The translations under genes and the position numbers were made by a program. This document shows positions 19,201-27,347 of a stretch of DNA of 64,000 nt, in pieces. The stretch's first letter is position 1. Each line of letters begins with the position of its first letter. This DNA comes from OLB6 sp964525565 (GTDB taxonomy: Bacteria; Bacteroidota; Ignavibacteria; Kapaibacteriales; Kapaibacteriaceae), in the NCBI GenBank assembly GCA_964525565.1, contig CAZGHI010000005.1, positions 17,700-81,699 of the forward strand. Direction: 5' to 3'. Under the pieces are notes generated by a model. That model was not told where the DNA came from. It did not search any database and saw only the letters and a list, made by a program, of their open reading frames with translations.

Positions 19201-20216
19201 CCGGCATATAATACCCATACGCACGAAGGTGCTGCAGGTGAAGTTGCAATCAGTGCCCGTGGCGTACTGCTTCCATTGTCTGGTACCGGCAAGCCAATTC
19301 CTGAACGAAGAGTATTATCATCGAAGACGAGGAACGAACTAACATCGGATGCATATCGAATGGCATACAGGCGCGAGCCTATGGGGCTAAAGTGAATGCT
19401 CCAGTACCGACCTTCAGATCCTGGAATCCGGTCCCAGTGAACACCACCATCCATGCTTCGCCACAGTGCACCCCGCGTTGCTGCAATAACATGGTTGGGG
19501 TTAACCGGCGATACTGCAACATGCTCAACAATCTCTGATGCCGGATACGAGCTGCGAGTATCAAGGGAGGTCATCAACCAGGTTTCCCCTGCATCCGTTG
19601 TACGCGCAAGGCCAACGTTAAGGGCAGCATAGCCAATATTTTTATCTGATGGGGCTAAACAAACGCAATCCGCTTGTTGTGCCATCAGGTGATCTGTAAC
19701 AGCCTTCCACGTCTGACCATGGTCAGACGATCTCCAGACTCCTGCACTGATGGTACCAACAAGGACGATACTATCAGCATCAGGATGAACTGCAATGCTG
19801 CGAATAACACCGATACCCTCAGATTGGGTTTGTTTTGTTGCTTCCCTATCCCACGTAAATGGACCAAGGTTGCGCCATGTTATGTTCGCAAGTGTTGTTA
19901 CATCTCTTTTTTTATAATCGCTCAGAGGGGGCAGCCATCGTGTTGAAGGTAAGGTCCCGGATGCGCTTGCATGGAATAGCGTGCTCCGTATCCACGATTC
20001 TGCTTCATACACTTCCAGGCTGCGATTCTGGCCACGGACAGACGAATCTCTCCTTAGCCACACCATTACGGAGTCAACGTTTGCACTACCGGACTTCATT
20101 GAGCGATACCAAGCGCTCTGCTGATGGTTGCTGTTCGATGTGAGCCCCTCGCGCTCCCACGCTGCAGCGAGCACCACGCTGCTCGTTAACACCACTAAGA
20201 CTGTGGCCCAACGCAT
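16284..20216 (-). CDS. Large surface protein: BNR/sortilin-like propeller, PKD, LamG and T9SS sorting domains
   Basis: A 1310-residue protein with an N-terminal signal peptide (residues 1-19). Residues about 120-790 hold many BNR/sortilin-type repeats (S-x-D-x-G-x-T-W, for example SSDHGQTWKAV, STDGGRSWKG, TEDSGSSWTDV), expected to form beta-propellers. A PKD-like domain lies near 800-880, a LamG/concanavalin-like domain (FTAWVKPHG) near 895-1070, and a T9SS type A sorting domain from about 1235 to the end. Family knowledge suggests a secreted glycan-binding or structural surface protein; no catalytic residues are evident. It starts on the last base of the upstream OmpA-PD40 stop codon (TAATG), so it is translationally coupled to it and probably co-transcribed with speA. 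A G8 run is present at 18184-18191 on the coding strand. Confidence 0.86.
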   Translation of the reverse strand: MRWATVLVVLTSSVVLAAAWEREGLTSNSNHQQSAWYRSMKSGSANVDSVMVWLRRDSSVRGQNRSLEVYEAESWIRSTLFHASASGTLPSTRWLPPLSDYKKRDVTTLANITWRNLGPFTWDREATKQTQSEGIGVIRSIAVHPDADSIVLVGTISAGVWRSSDHGQTWKAVTDHLMAQQADCVCLAPSDKNIGYAALNVGLARTTDAGETWLMTSLDTRSSYPASEIVEHVAVSPVNPNHVIAATRGALWRSMDGGVHWDRIPGSEGRYWSIHFSPIGSRLYAIRYASDVSSFLVFDDNTLRSGIGLPVPDNGSSTPRALIATSPAAPSCVWVLYAGKRDSVGGVWGLYKSTDSGNTFQRVCCGEEGPQLPTADTPNLFDYDPQGLGLGQVTWDMAFAVSNTDTSHMVAGGIFPYFSTDGGRSWKGTAPIHYDVQNALIVNGRSWIATDGGLQLTTDNGRTFADRSEGICAVEVWGFGQVPGTNVMTIGAYHLPIFIRDDAVYDNRGFSGGWYPWSGADAMMADVNPDDTQWIYAKPWTSVRGKRSSNRLRSPTTRELGIDLGYLPFSNVAFHPEKTYTILAADHAGPSVVRTHNNAESWETLHTFTGSITHVRYAPSNPTIMAALADAALWLSDDDGKTWKNITPPDSLTFGARVIDVAFDWSNSAVLWLAFGGGQQNVKVLKTEDSGSSWTDVSHGLLSAPVYCLATVAGSEMLFAGTAMGVFSLDSGDAEWKVYGNDLPTCHVHYIHVDHIAGIVRAGTTRGIWEVPLDVQTKLIARFSQSTDTLRCYNTPIVFTDRTNGQFVADYWRRWTFEGGVPYTSTDIQPNVRYPNPGVYTVRLVVGRGSDRDSVVRSGTVVVLPSECDVTSSYPGNCVRLTDTNDFVSIGSFTGYSNTFTFTAWVKPHGIQPLFSAIFCTTVVGPQQGEIGLQISGDSNEVGYLWKNGRWQWRSGLHLIPDEWNHVAMAVDPDGVTLMVNGAAARDVLRLEAQDLGSLDFTLGTYYHWPGRNLHADVDEVRFYNATLSDREIRETMFHPADPDDVRLLAWYQCNETGGNELYDVARENTAELSGGAMRAISDICFGPGLSKLFQPPLSGDRIFGDLGISVQCQETDADSIVLVSRINTSPPANISETTILSGRYYVVQTMIPEERTVTNLAFDTKGLIGWDDATRRVFRLWRKNLFRTNSNWELVRASHHFDVGTQVVVFRNTESVTTSSMFCVSVDGGPVTVGETSDAVMIAPLPANEHLRIRNLPTNSFIKLVDMVGRTVWQQPVLAKESIIQTSHLPDGLYILYVNSRAYTIPILH

Positions 20217-22351
20217 TACATGCTAACGATTTTAAATTCTACACGTCTGTTTTGTTGCCGTCCCTCTTCCGTATCGTTCGGAGCCACTGGTTTCGATTTA
20301 CCGTATCCAACCGTACGCAGCCGTTTTTGTTCAATACCGTTTTGCACTAGGTACGCTTTCACTGCTTCCACACGTTCCTTCGATAGAGATTTGTTAGCCT
20401 CGTCCGATCCAACGTTATCGGTATGACCGTGTAATTCAATCACCATTGTGGGTTTGGCCCGCAAGAGAACAACTAACCGATCCAATTCAGGCAGCGATTC
20501 TTCACGAAGTGTGCTCTGTGCAAAGTCGAAAAACACGTTGGCCAGTTTTACAGTTTCATTGGCTCGCAACGGTACGAGGTATAAATCGCGCTCTATCTCT
20601 GTGTACTGCGATAGTGAGCGTGTGTCTAGCTGGTCACTCACAGGATAGTATCCTTCCGATTCTGCGCGGAACCCATACAAGTCGCCGGCCGGAAGAGCAA
20701 TAGCGTAGGTTCCTTGTGGCAGTGCCGATCGTGCACTTCCAACGTTTTGACGACGGGTAAGACTCTCGTAGGCAACACTCGCTGCTATTGGCTGTTTGGT
20801 AGATGCATCAAGTACGCGGCCCTTTACAAGAAACACCGGTTTCGGTTTGACTCCCGGTGTAAGACGAATTCGAAATATATCCGCACTGCCATCTGTATCA
20901 TTAGATGCACTGAGGTAAGCATAGTCGCCTACGGCAGGAACGGTAAAATACCCGTCCCACTTGTCGGTATTTACACAAGGACCAAGATTTTCCGGTTCTG
21001 ACCAGTTCAACCACGTTTCGTCTAACCGACGTGCCATAAAGATATCCATCGAGCCGTACCCTCTTAGGCCGTCTGTAGCAAAGTACATTGTACTACCATC
21101 GGCCGCAACAAACGGACTCATCTCATTTCCCCACGTACTCAATCCCGCGATATGCTGTGGTTCAGTGAACGAACCATCGTCCCTGCGCATAGAAACGTAG
21201 AGATCTTTTTCGCCTTTGGAATCGTCGCGCTGAATAGCCATCACCAGTCTTGTTCCACTTGGATCCAGGCAATACTCGGCATACCTATTGCGATTGTAGT
21301 AGCGGTCTATCTGAACGGGGGTTGGAACAGTCCAGCCATTCTCAGTACGATATGCAATACTTACACCGCCACCTGCAGGCCTGCCATCCGGTCGGTATGT
21401 ATTACCAACCAAAACGGTATTCCCATCCGGGGTGATTGAGATAAGGAAGTTACTGCCCTCGTTGTTCAGAGGACGCCCTACGTTTCGCATCAATCCCCAT
21501 GTACCATCGGATTGCAAATCACTGACGTAGATATCTTCCATATTCGGATTACCAATATTGCCGGCAAACGGATAGCGTCCGATGTATAGTTGCCGTCCAT
21601 CAGCAGTGATAACAGGAGAAAGGTCGCCACCAGTAGTGTTCACCTTTGGTCCGAGGTTTTCCCTAACAACATTCACAGGGTGATTTGGGGCAAGTCTGAT
21701 TGGAGGTTGGTTCTGCCGAATCTCCACATAATCAACTTCTGCAATTACAGCTCCCCCGAGAGCAAGGCCAAAGATTCTTCCGTACAACCGTGGTTCTTCG
21801 ATGTATGTCACCGTTTCGCCATTCACCACAAGTGCAACCGCAGAGCCGCGTTTACTAATGGTGAGAACATTCCATTCTTCGTTCTTTTGTATAGCACTCA
21901 CGGGAGCCGCAGGCAGTACTTCCTGGAACATTCCGCCATGATACCGATATGCTAAAAGAGACCCATTGGCTGTTAATCCGACGATGTTTGCATTCTCGTT
22001 ATTTGCAGAGAGGTAGGCAACACCAAAAGGCCTATCCTGTTGTCCGCCTCTCCACCGCATTCTCACTTCTACATCGAAGTCTGCCGTAGGATCAATATAG
22101 GCAGCAGGAGCTGGAAGAAACCACCAAACGTTTGCTATCGAACGTCGAACAAGGTACGAGCCATTGTCAAGTCGAGCAGCACCATAATCCCATTGACCTT
22201 GCGGCCATGCCGGCGACGGGACGGTGAAGTCTTCCCGATAGATAACATCCAGTCCGTCGGCGGTAAACAGTGGTACAGTAGTAACACATAACAAAACAAT
22301 GCACCACGCGACACGAAATCCCAGCCCCTTGCAAGCCAGTTGTTCCATCAT
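20216..22351 (-). CDS. OmpA family protein with PD40 propeller repeats
   Basis: A 711-residue envelope protein. A signal peptide covers about residues 1-32. Residues about 35-215 form a concanavalin-like beta-sandwich. PD40/WD40-like repeats follow (GGDLSPVITADGRQLY, FLISITPDGNTVLVGN, EMSPFVAADGSTMYFATDG) over about 230-490, then a carboxypeptidase-regulatory-like region (VKGRVLDASTKQPI). The C-terminal OmpA domain (about 600-711: FFDFAQSTL, LHGHTDNVGSDEANKSLS, NRRVEF) should bind peptidoglycan. The domain order matches PorE and other T9SS-associated OmpA proteins, but I cannot show it is a T9SS part. The start overlaps the speA stop by 4 bases. Confidence 0.87.
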   Translation of the reverse strand: MMEQLACKGLGFRVAWCIVLLCVTTVPLFTADGLDVIYREDFTVPSPAWPQGQWDYGAARLDNGSYLVRRSIANVWWFLPAPAAYIDPTADFDVEVRMRWRGGQQDRPFGVAYLSANNENANIVGLTANGSLLAYRYHGGMFQEVLPAAPVSAIQKNEEWNVLTISKRGSAVALVVNGETVTYIEEPRLYGRIFGLALGGAVIAEVDYVEIRQNQPPIRLAPNHPVNVVRENLGPKVNTTGGDLSPVITADGRQLYIGRYPFAGNIGNPNMEDIYVSDLQSDGTWGLMRNVGRPLNNEGSNFLISITPDGNTVLVGNTYRPDGRPAGGGVSIAYRTENGWTVPTPVQIDRYYNRNRYAEYCLDPSGTRLVMAIQRDDSKGEKDLYVSMRRDDGSFTEPQHIAGLSTWGNEMSPFVAADGSTMYFATDGLRGYGSMDIFMARRLDETWLNWSEPENLGPCVNTDKWDGYFTVPAVGDYAYLSASNDTDGSADIFRIRLTPGVKPKPVFLVKGRVLDASTKQPIAASVAYESLTRRQNVGSARSALPQGTYAIALPAGDLYGFRAESEGYYPVSDQLDTRSLSQYTEIERDLYLVPLRANETVKLANVFFDFAQSTLREESLPELDRLVVLLRAKPTMVIELHGHTDNVGSDEANKSLSKERVEAVKAYLVQNGIEQKRLRTVGYGKSKPVAPNDTEEGRQQNRRVEFKIVSM

Positions 22352-24240
22352 TCTTCCAAGTAGGTATATCCATACAAACCTGAACGGTAAATGTTCAGAA
22401 ATTCTCGGCCTTCTTGCGAACTAATACGGCCTTCCTGAACGGACGAGTTCACCCATGTTTCTATGGTACGAACAAGCTTCTTTGCATCGAACTGAACGTA
22501 ATCCAGGACGTCGGCAACAGTTTCGCCATCAATCACGGTTTGGATGTCATAGCCGCTATTGGTGATAACAACATGCACAGCATTGGTATCACCGAACAGG
22601 TTGTGCAGGTCGCCCAGGATTTCCTGATAGGCGCCCACAAGAAATACCGCTAAATAGTATGGCTCTCCATTAACAGCATGTACGGGCAGAGAATTGCGTA
22701 CATCGCGACCGCCAATGAATCTATCCACCTTGCCATCGCTATCGCAGGTTATGTCTTGAAGCGTGGCTAATCGTGTCGGCTTTTCGTCCAACCTATGAAT
22801 TGGCATGATGGGGAAGATTTGATCAATTGCCCAGCTATCGGGTAGCGACTGAAAGAGGCTGAAGTTGCAGAAGTATTTTTCTGCAAGAAGCTTTTGCAGA
22901 CTCTTTAACTCTTCCGGAGTGTTCTTCAGGCCTGCCGCCAGGTCGTTTACTTTTCTGGCTACCGACCAGTATAATTTTTCAACTTTGGCCCGCGATACCA
23001 GGTCCACAAGCCCGAGTGAGAATCGGTCCAACGTTTCCTCGCGTACCTGCTGCGCATCATGCCAAGCCTCGAAGAGCGTACGCATTTCCACATTCTCTAG
23101 AATGTGGTGCATTTCTTGTACCAGCTCATGATCGGACTCAGTCACCTCATCGGATTCTGTCCACTCCGGCACGCCTGCTGTTTCAAGCACGTTAAACACC
23201 AGAATGGAATGGTGAGCAGTAAGTGCTCTTCCACTCTCAGTAATCAAGTGTGGATGAGGAAGATTGTTGCGTGTTGCAGCATCAACGATTGTTGCAACAG
23301 CATCGTTAGCATACTCTTGGATGGAATAGTTGATGCTCGAGGCATAGGAACTGCGCGATCCGTCGTAGTCAACCCCAAGCCCCCCCCCGATATCTACAAA
23401 GTCAATGTTGCACCCCAGGTTCATAAGTTGAACGTAATACTCAGAAACCTCGCGGAGGCCACTTTTGATTCTGCGAATATTCGTGATCTGGGATCCCAAA
23501 TGGAAATGGATCAGACGTAAACAATCCAACAGATTTTCGGAACGGGCGTAATCCACAGCTTCAAGCAATTCCGCAGGATTCAAACCAAACTTGCTGTGAT
23601 CACCGCCGCTTTCTTCCCACTTACCACTCCCTGCTGCAGCAAGCTTAATGCGGATTCCGATATTCGGTCGAACACCCAGACGCTTGCAGAGGGTGTTAAT
23701 GAGCCGCAGTTCGTTGAGCTTCTCAACAACGAGATAAATCCGTTTTCCCATTTTCTGGGCCAACAGAGCCAACTCGATGTAGTCTTCGTCTTTGTATCCA
23801 TTACAGATAATCAGAGCATGCGGATTATCCATGATGGCCAGTACAGCATGCAGCTCTGGCTTTGAGCCTGCCTCCAGACCGATGTTCACACGCTTGCCAT
23901 GCCGCACCAGCTCCTCAACAACCGGTCTCTGCTGGTTCACTTTTATGGGATACACAGAGAAATACTTCCCTGAATACCCGTATTCTTCGGCTGCTTTGTC
24001 GAAACATCCGGCAATCTTCTCAATCCTGTCGTCCAGGATATCCGGAAATCGCAAGAGCACCGGCATGGATACATCACGAGATACAATCTCGTCCACAACA
24101 GCCTTAAGGTCAATATCCGGCCCCTTACCCTTGCGGGGGCTAACCAAAACGTGGCCTTCAGGGCTTACGCTGAAATAATTTATTCCCCATCCGGGGACGT
24201 TATAAAGTTCCGAGGAGTCCTCGACCCGCCATTTGCGCAT
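22348..24240 (-). CDS. speA: Biosynthetic arginine decarboxylase
   Basis: A 630-residue fold-type III PLP enzyme of the size usual for SpeA. Lys100 in YPIKVNQQ is the expected PLP Schiff-base lysine. The glycine-rich phosphate site DIGGGLGVDYDG and the GDHSKFGL motif are present. It converts arginine to agmatine, the first step of the agmatine route to putrescine. ATG at 24240 gives MRKWRVEDS, a normal start; the longer reading frame to 24408 would run through the divergent Fur-family gene. A G9 run (23390-23398 as C9 on the plus strand) encodes the conserved GGG of the PLP site. A TAnnTTTG promoter box lies about 33 bases upstream. The two following genes are coupled to it by overlaps, which is odd because they encode unrelated surface proteins. 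Confidence 0.95.
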   Translation of the reverse strand: MRKWRVEDSSELYNVPGWGINYFSVSPEGHVLVSPRKGKGPDIDLKAVVDEIVSRDVSMPVLLRFPDILDDRIEKIAGCFDKAAEEYGYSGKYFSVYPIKVNQQRPVVEELVRHGKRVNIGLEAGSKPELHAVLAIMDNPHALIICNGYKDEDYIELALLAQKMGKRIYLVVEKLNELRLINTLCKRLGVRPNIGIRIKLAAAGSGKWEESGGDHSKFGLNPAELLEAVDYARSENLLDCLRLIHFHLGSQITNIRRIKSGLREVSEYYVQLMNLGCNIDFVDIGGGLGVDYDGSRSSYASSINYSIQEYANDAVATIVDAATRNNLPHPHLITESGRALTAHHSILVFNVLETAGVPEWTESDEVTESDHELVQEMHHILENVEMRTLFEAWHDAQQVREETLDRFSLGLVDLVSRAKVEKLYWSVARKVNDLAAGLKNTPEELKSLQKLLAEKYFCNFSLFQSLPDSWAIDQIFPIMPIHRLDEKPTRLATLQDITCDSDGKVDRFIGGRDVRNSLPVHAVNGEPYYLAVFLVGAYQEILGDLHNLFGDTNAVHVVITNSGYDIQTVIDGETVADVLDYVQFDAKKLVRTIETWVNSSVQEGRISSQEGREFLNIYRSGLYGYTYLEE

Positions 24241-24272
24241 GGGTGGGAGTAGGTGGTGAGAAAAAGGAGCTG

Positions 24273-24280
24273 CAAAACTA
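24273..24280 (-). promoter_or_regulatory. TAnnTTTG promoter box for speA
   Basis: Minus-strand TAGTTTTG matches the Bacteroidota -7 consensus TAnnTTTG exactly. Transcription would start near 24266, giving a leader of about 26 bases. No clear -33 TTTG is seen. Confidence 0.5.
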
Positions 24281-24287
24281 CGAAGAC

Positions 24288-24295
24288 TATATTTG
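24288..24295 (+). promoter_or_regulatory. TAnnTTTG promoter box for fur-topA (leaderless geometry)
   Basis: TATATTTG is an exact match to the Bacteroidota -7 consensus. Its last base is only 6 bases before the ATG of the Fur-family gene, so the transcript would start at or next to the start codon. There is no Shine-Dalgarno between them. Confidence 0.55.
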
Positions 24296-24301
24296 CTACC
24301 T

Positions 24302-24766
24302 ATGCCTTCGAATATTGATCTAGAAGAACTCAAATCACAGTTCTCGGAATACCTCCGGCGAAAGAAGTACCGCGCTACCCAGGAGCGGTCGCGTGTGCTG
24401 GACAGCATCGCGGAATTTGACCGTCACTTTTCGGCTGATGAGTTATATCTGAACATGAACAATAATGGCGAGCGTGTTTCCCGTGCAACGGTGTATTCAA
24501 CCTTGGATCTCCTTACGCAATGTGGCATATTAATGAAGCATCGTTTTCAAGGTGAAAGCGCTCATTTTGAGCTTGCCTCCCGTATGCCGAATCACGATCA
24601 CCTGATTTGCACCGAATGCGGTCGTGTTGTCGAGTTCCGAAACGAAGCAACTGATGCCATCCGCGACTCCGTTGCGGGGAGTCTTGGTTTTCGGCCACTT
24701 TCCCATTCACTACAGATTTTTGCTGTTTGTCACGACCCCACTCACTGCGAACACAACAAAGCATGA
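24302..24766 (+). CDS. Fur family metalloregulator (Fur/PerR/Zur type)
   Basis: A 154-residue protein with an N-terminal winged helix (RATQERSRVLDSI, then RVSRATVYSTLDLL) and a C-terminal dimerisation domain. The structural zinc site is formed by CTEC (Cys103, Cys106) and CHDPTHC (Cys143, Cys149). The HDH at residues 98-100 is part of the regulatory metal site. Whether it senses iron, peroxide or zinc cannot be decided from these residues. ATG at 24302 is preferred; a TTG at 24293 is in frame but lies within the promoter box. The gene overlaps topA by 4 bases and is divergent from speA with 61 bases between them, so it could regulate both. Confidence 0.92.
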   Translation: MPSNIDLEELKSQFSEYLRRKKYRATQERSRVLDSIAEFDRHFSADELYLNMNNNGERVSRATVYSTLDLLTQCGILMKHRFQGESAHFELASRMPNHDHLICTECGRVVEFRNEATDAIRDSVAGSLGFRPLSHSLQIFAVCHDPTHCEHNKA

Positions 24767-27207
24767 ACCTCGTTATCGTAGAGTCACCCAGTAAGGCAAA
24801 AACCATTCAAAAGTTTCTTGGCAGCGATTACGTTGTTACGTCATCAATGGGTCACATACGCGACCTACCGGGGAATGACAAGGCTATTGACATTGAGAAC
24901 AATTTTCAACCGGTGTATGAAATTGCCGACGACAAAAAGAAGATTGTTGCAGAACTAAAGAAACAGGCTCAGAAAGCCGATCTTGTGTGGCTCGCTACCG
25001 ACGAAGACAGAGAGGGAGAAGCCATTGCCTGGCATTTGATGGAGGCTCTTGAACTTGATGAGCGTAAGGTTCGTCGAATTGTTTTCCATGAAATAACCAA
25101 AAACGCAATACTCAAGGCTATTGAAAACCCTCGTCCTGTGGATACCGCTTTGGTTGATGCGCAGCAAGCTCGGCGGGTGTTAGACAGATTGGTGGGCTAC
25201 GGTCTTTCACCCGTATTGTGGCGTAAAGTACAGCGGAACCTCTCGGCAGGTAGGGTGCAGAGTGTAGCCGTCCGCCTCGTTGTCGAACGTGAACGGGAAA
25301 TACAATCCTTTACCGCAAGCTCACAGTTCCGCGTTGTTGCCGAGTTTTCCAGCAATGGCAAGGCGTTTTCGGCTGAACTTTCTCAGCGGTTCGACACAGA
25401 AGACCAGGCACAACGATTTCTTGAGAACTGCAGAGGAGCAACCTTTACTGTAGAAAATCTTGAAACAAAGCCCGCCCGAAAGTCGCCTCCGGCACCATTC
25501 ACAACATCCACATTACAACAAGAGGCATCTCGTAAACTTGGTTTCTCATTGGCACGCACCATGAAGCTGGCTCAGGATTTATACGAATCCGGCCACATTA
25601 CATATATGCGTACCGACTCGGTAAACCTCTCCGAAATTGCCATTGGCGCAGCCGTTGATCATGTTACTACTGAATACGGTGCCGAATATTCCCAGCCCCG
25701 TAGATACACAACAAAGGTTGCAAGTGCACAGGAAGCTCACGAAGCCATTCGCCCAACGGATCTAGGAACTCGAAAAGCAGGATCCTCTGAAGCACATCAG
25801 AAACTCTATGAGCTAATATGGAAACGCACAGTCGCGTCGCAGATGGCAGATGCAAAACTTGAGAAAACTGTAGCAACAATTTCAATTAGTACGCTGCCCG
25901 ATACATTAACGGCAACAGGCGAGGTTTTAGTATTCGACGGCTTCTTACATGTGTATATGGAGAGTACCGACGACGAAACCGAGCAGGATGATGCAAAGAT
26001 GCTCCCCCCCCTTGAAGTAGCTCAGGTACTTCCCCTGGTACGCATAAAGGCACAGGAACGCTTTGCACGGCCACCAAGCAGATATACGGAAGCGTCGCTG
26101 GTAAAGAAATTGGAAGAGCTCGGTATTGGACGCCCTTCAACATACGCACCTACCATCAGTACGATTCAAGCACGGAACTACGTAGTTAAGGAGGACCGCG
26201 ACGGACGTGAGCGCCAAGTGCGAGAGTTAATATTGGAAGGGGCTCAGGCAAACGCTGCAATTGAACGATTGATAAAAACTGAAACAACCGGCGCCGAGCG
26301 TAACAAGTTATTCCCTACTGACATAGGTGGTATCGTAACTGATTTCCTTCTCAAGCACTTTGACGAAATCATGGATTATCACTTTACGGCTAACGTGGAA
26401 AAACAGTTCGACGAAATTGCCCAAGGTCAGCGTAAATGGAATACCATGATTGCCGAGTTTTATGGTCCGTTTAAAGAAGACCTCGATAAAACAGCCGAAC
26501 AAGCTGAACGGCAGAGTGGTGAACGGCATCTGGGAACCGACCCGAAAACAGGAAAGCCCGTCAGCGTTCGTTTGGCGCGCTACGGCCCTATTGCTCAAAT
26601 TGGGGATGCAGACGATCCCGACAAGAAACAAAAAGGGTTGCCAAGCTCCGTAAGCATGGAAACAATTACCCTCGATGAAGCCCTGGAACTGTTTAAGTTT
26701 CCACGCATCCTTGCCGATTATAAAGGGAAGCCCATAGCCGTTCGGGTTGGCAGATTCGGTCCTTACATAGACCACGATGGTGTTTTTGCTTCCATACCAA
26801 AAGACGAAGACCCAGCACACATCACCGAAGCGCGCGCCATTGAGCTCATTGAAGCTCGTGTTAAAGCCATAGCCGAGAGAACATTAAAGGAGTTTCCGGA
26901 GAATCCCGAGGTGCAAATCTTAAAGGGACGCTGGGGACCTTTCCTGAAAGTTGGAAAAAAGAATATTCGAATTCCAAAGGATGTGGATATTCAGTCACTT
27001 ACGCTCGAAGACTGCCTGAACATGGCTGCAGAAGGCAATCAGCAATCCGCCTCCAATGCAGAAACACAACAACAAACCTCAGGAACAGCTCCACGAACCT
27101 CGAAGACTTCCGCAAAGAAGCCGGCATCAAAGAAATCGTCAGGTTCAAAAACCCCGGCAAAGAAAGCTGCAGGCAAAAAGTCTGTTCGAAAGAACAGTAC
27201 CGAATGA
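24763..27207 (+). CDS. topA: DNA topoisomerase I
   Basis: An 814-residue type IA topoisomerase. The Toprim domain starts MNLVIVESPSKAKTI and contains TDEDREGEAIAWH with the acidic metal-binding residues. The catalytic tyrosine is Tyr281 in ITYMRTDS. The C-terminal part has topoisomerase C-terminal repeats (GPYIDHDGVFASIP, GRWGPFLKVGKKN) in place of classic zinc fingers, and ends in a Lys/Ala/Ser-rich tail (about the last 40 residues) that should bind DNA non-specifically. It relaxes negative supercoils. ATG at 24763 overlaps the Fur stop codon; the upstream in-frame GTG-type extension is not needed. A C8 run is present at 26004-26011. Co-transcription with a Fur regulator suggests coupling of topology to metal or oxidative stress, which is inference. 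Confidence 0.96.
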   Translation: MNLVIVESPSKAKTIQKFLGSDYVVTSSMGHIRDLPGNDKAIDIENNFQPVYEIADDKKKIVAELKKQAQKADLVWLATDEDREGEAIAWHLMEALELDERKVRRIVFHEITKNAILKAIENPRPVDTALVDAQQARRVLDRLVGYGLSPVLWRKVQRNLSAGRVQSVAVRLVVEREREIQSFTASSQFRVVAEFSSNGKAFSAELSQRFDTEDQAQRFLENCRGATFTVENLETKPARKSPPAPFTTSTLQQEASRKLGFSLARTMKLAQDLYESGHITYMRTDSVNLSEIAIGAAVDHVTTEYGAEYSQPRRYTTKVASAQEAHEAIRPTDLGTRKAGSSEAHQKLYELIWKRTVASQMADAKLEKTVATISISTLPDTLTATGEVLVFDGFLHVYMESTDDETEQDDAKMLPPLEVAQVLPLVRIKAQERFARPPSRYTEASLVKKLEELGIGRPSTYAPTISTIQARNYVVKEDRDGRERQVRELILEGAQANAAIERLIKTETTGAERNKLFPTDIGGIVTDFLLKHFDEIMDYHFTANVEKQFDEIAQGQRKWNTMIAEFYGPFKEDLDKTAEQAERQSGERHLGTDPKTGKPVSVRLARYGPIAQIGDADDPDKKQKGLPSSVSMETITLDEALELFKFPRILADYKGKPIAVRVGRFGPYIDHDGVFASIPKDEDPAHITEARAIELIEARVKAIAERTLKEFPENPEVQILKGRWGPFLKVGKKNIRIPKDVDIQSLTLEDCLNMAAEGNQQSASNAETQQQTSGTAPRTSKTSAKKPASKKSSGSKTPAKKAAGKKSVRKNSTE

Positions 27208-27347
27208 ATAACGTAGCCATACAGTTGCTGTAGAGGGTGCCAACAAATACAACGCGGCATCGTATGCACAGGTGATCTCCGTGCTGAATTCGGCAATCCC
27301 CAACAGCCGCAGTACCATGTGGCAGAATTCTTGCTAGTTTGTTGTCT

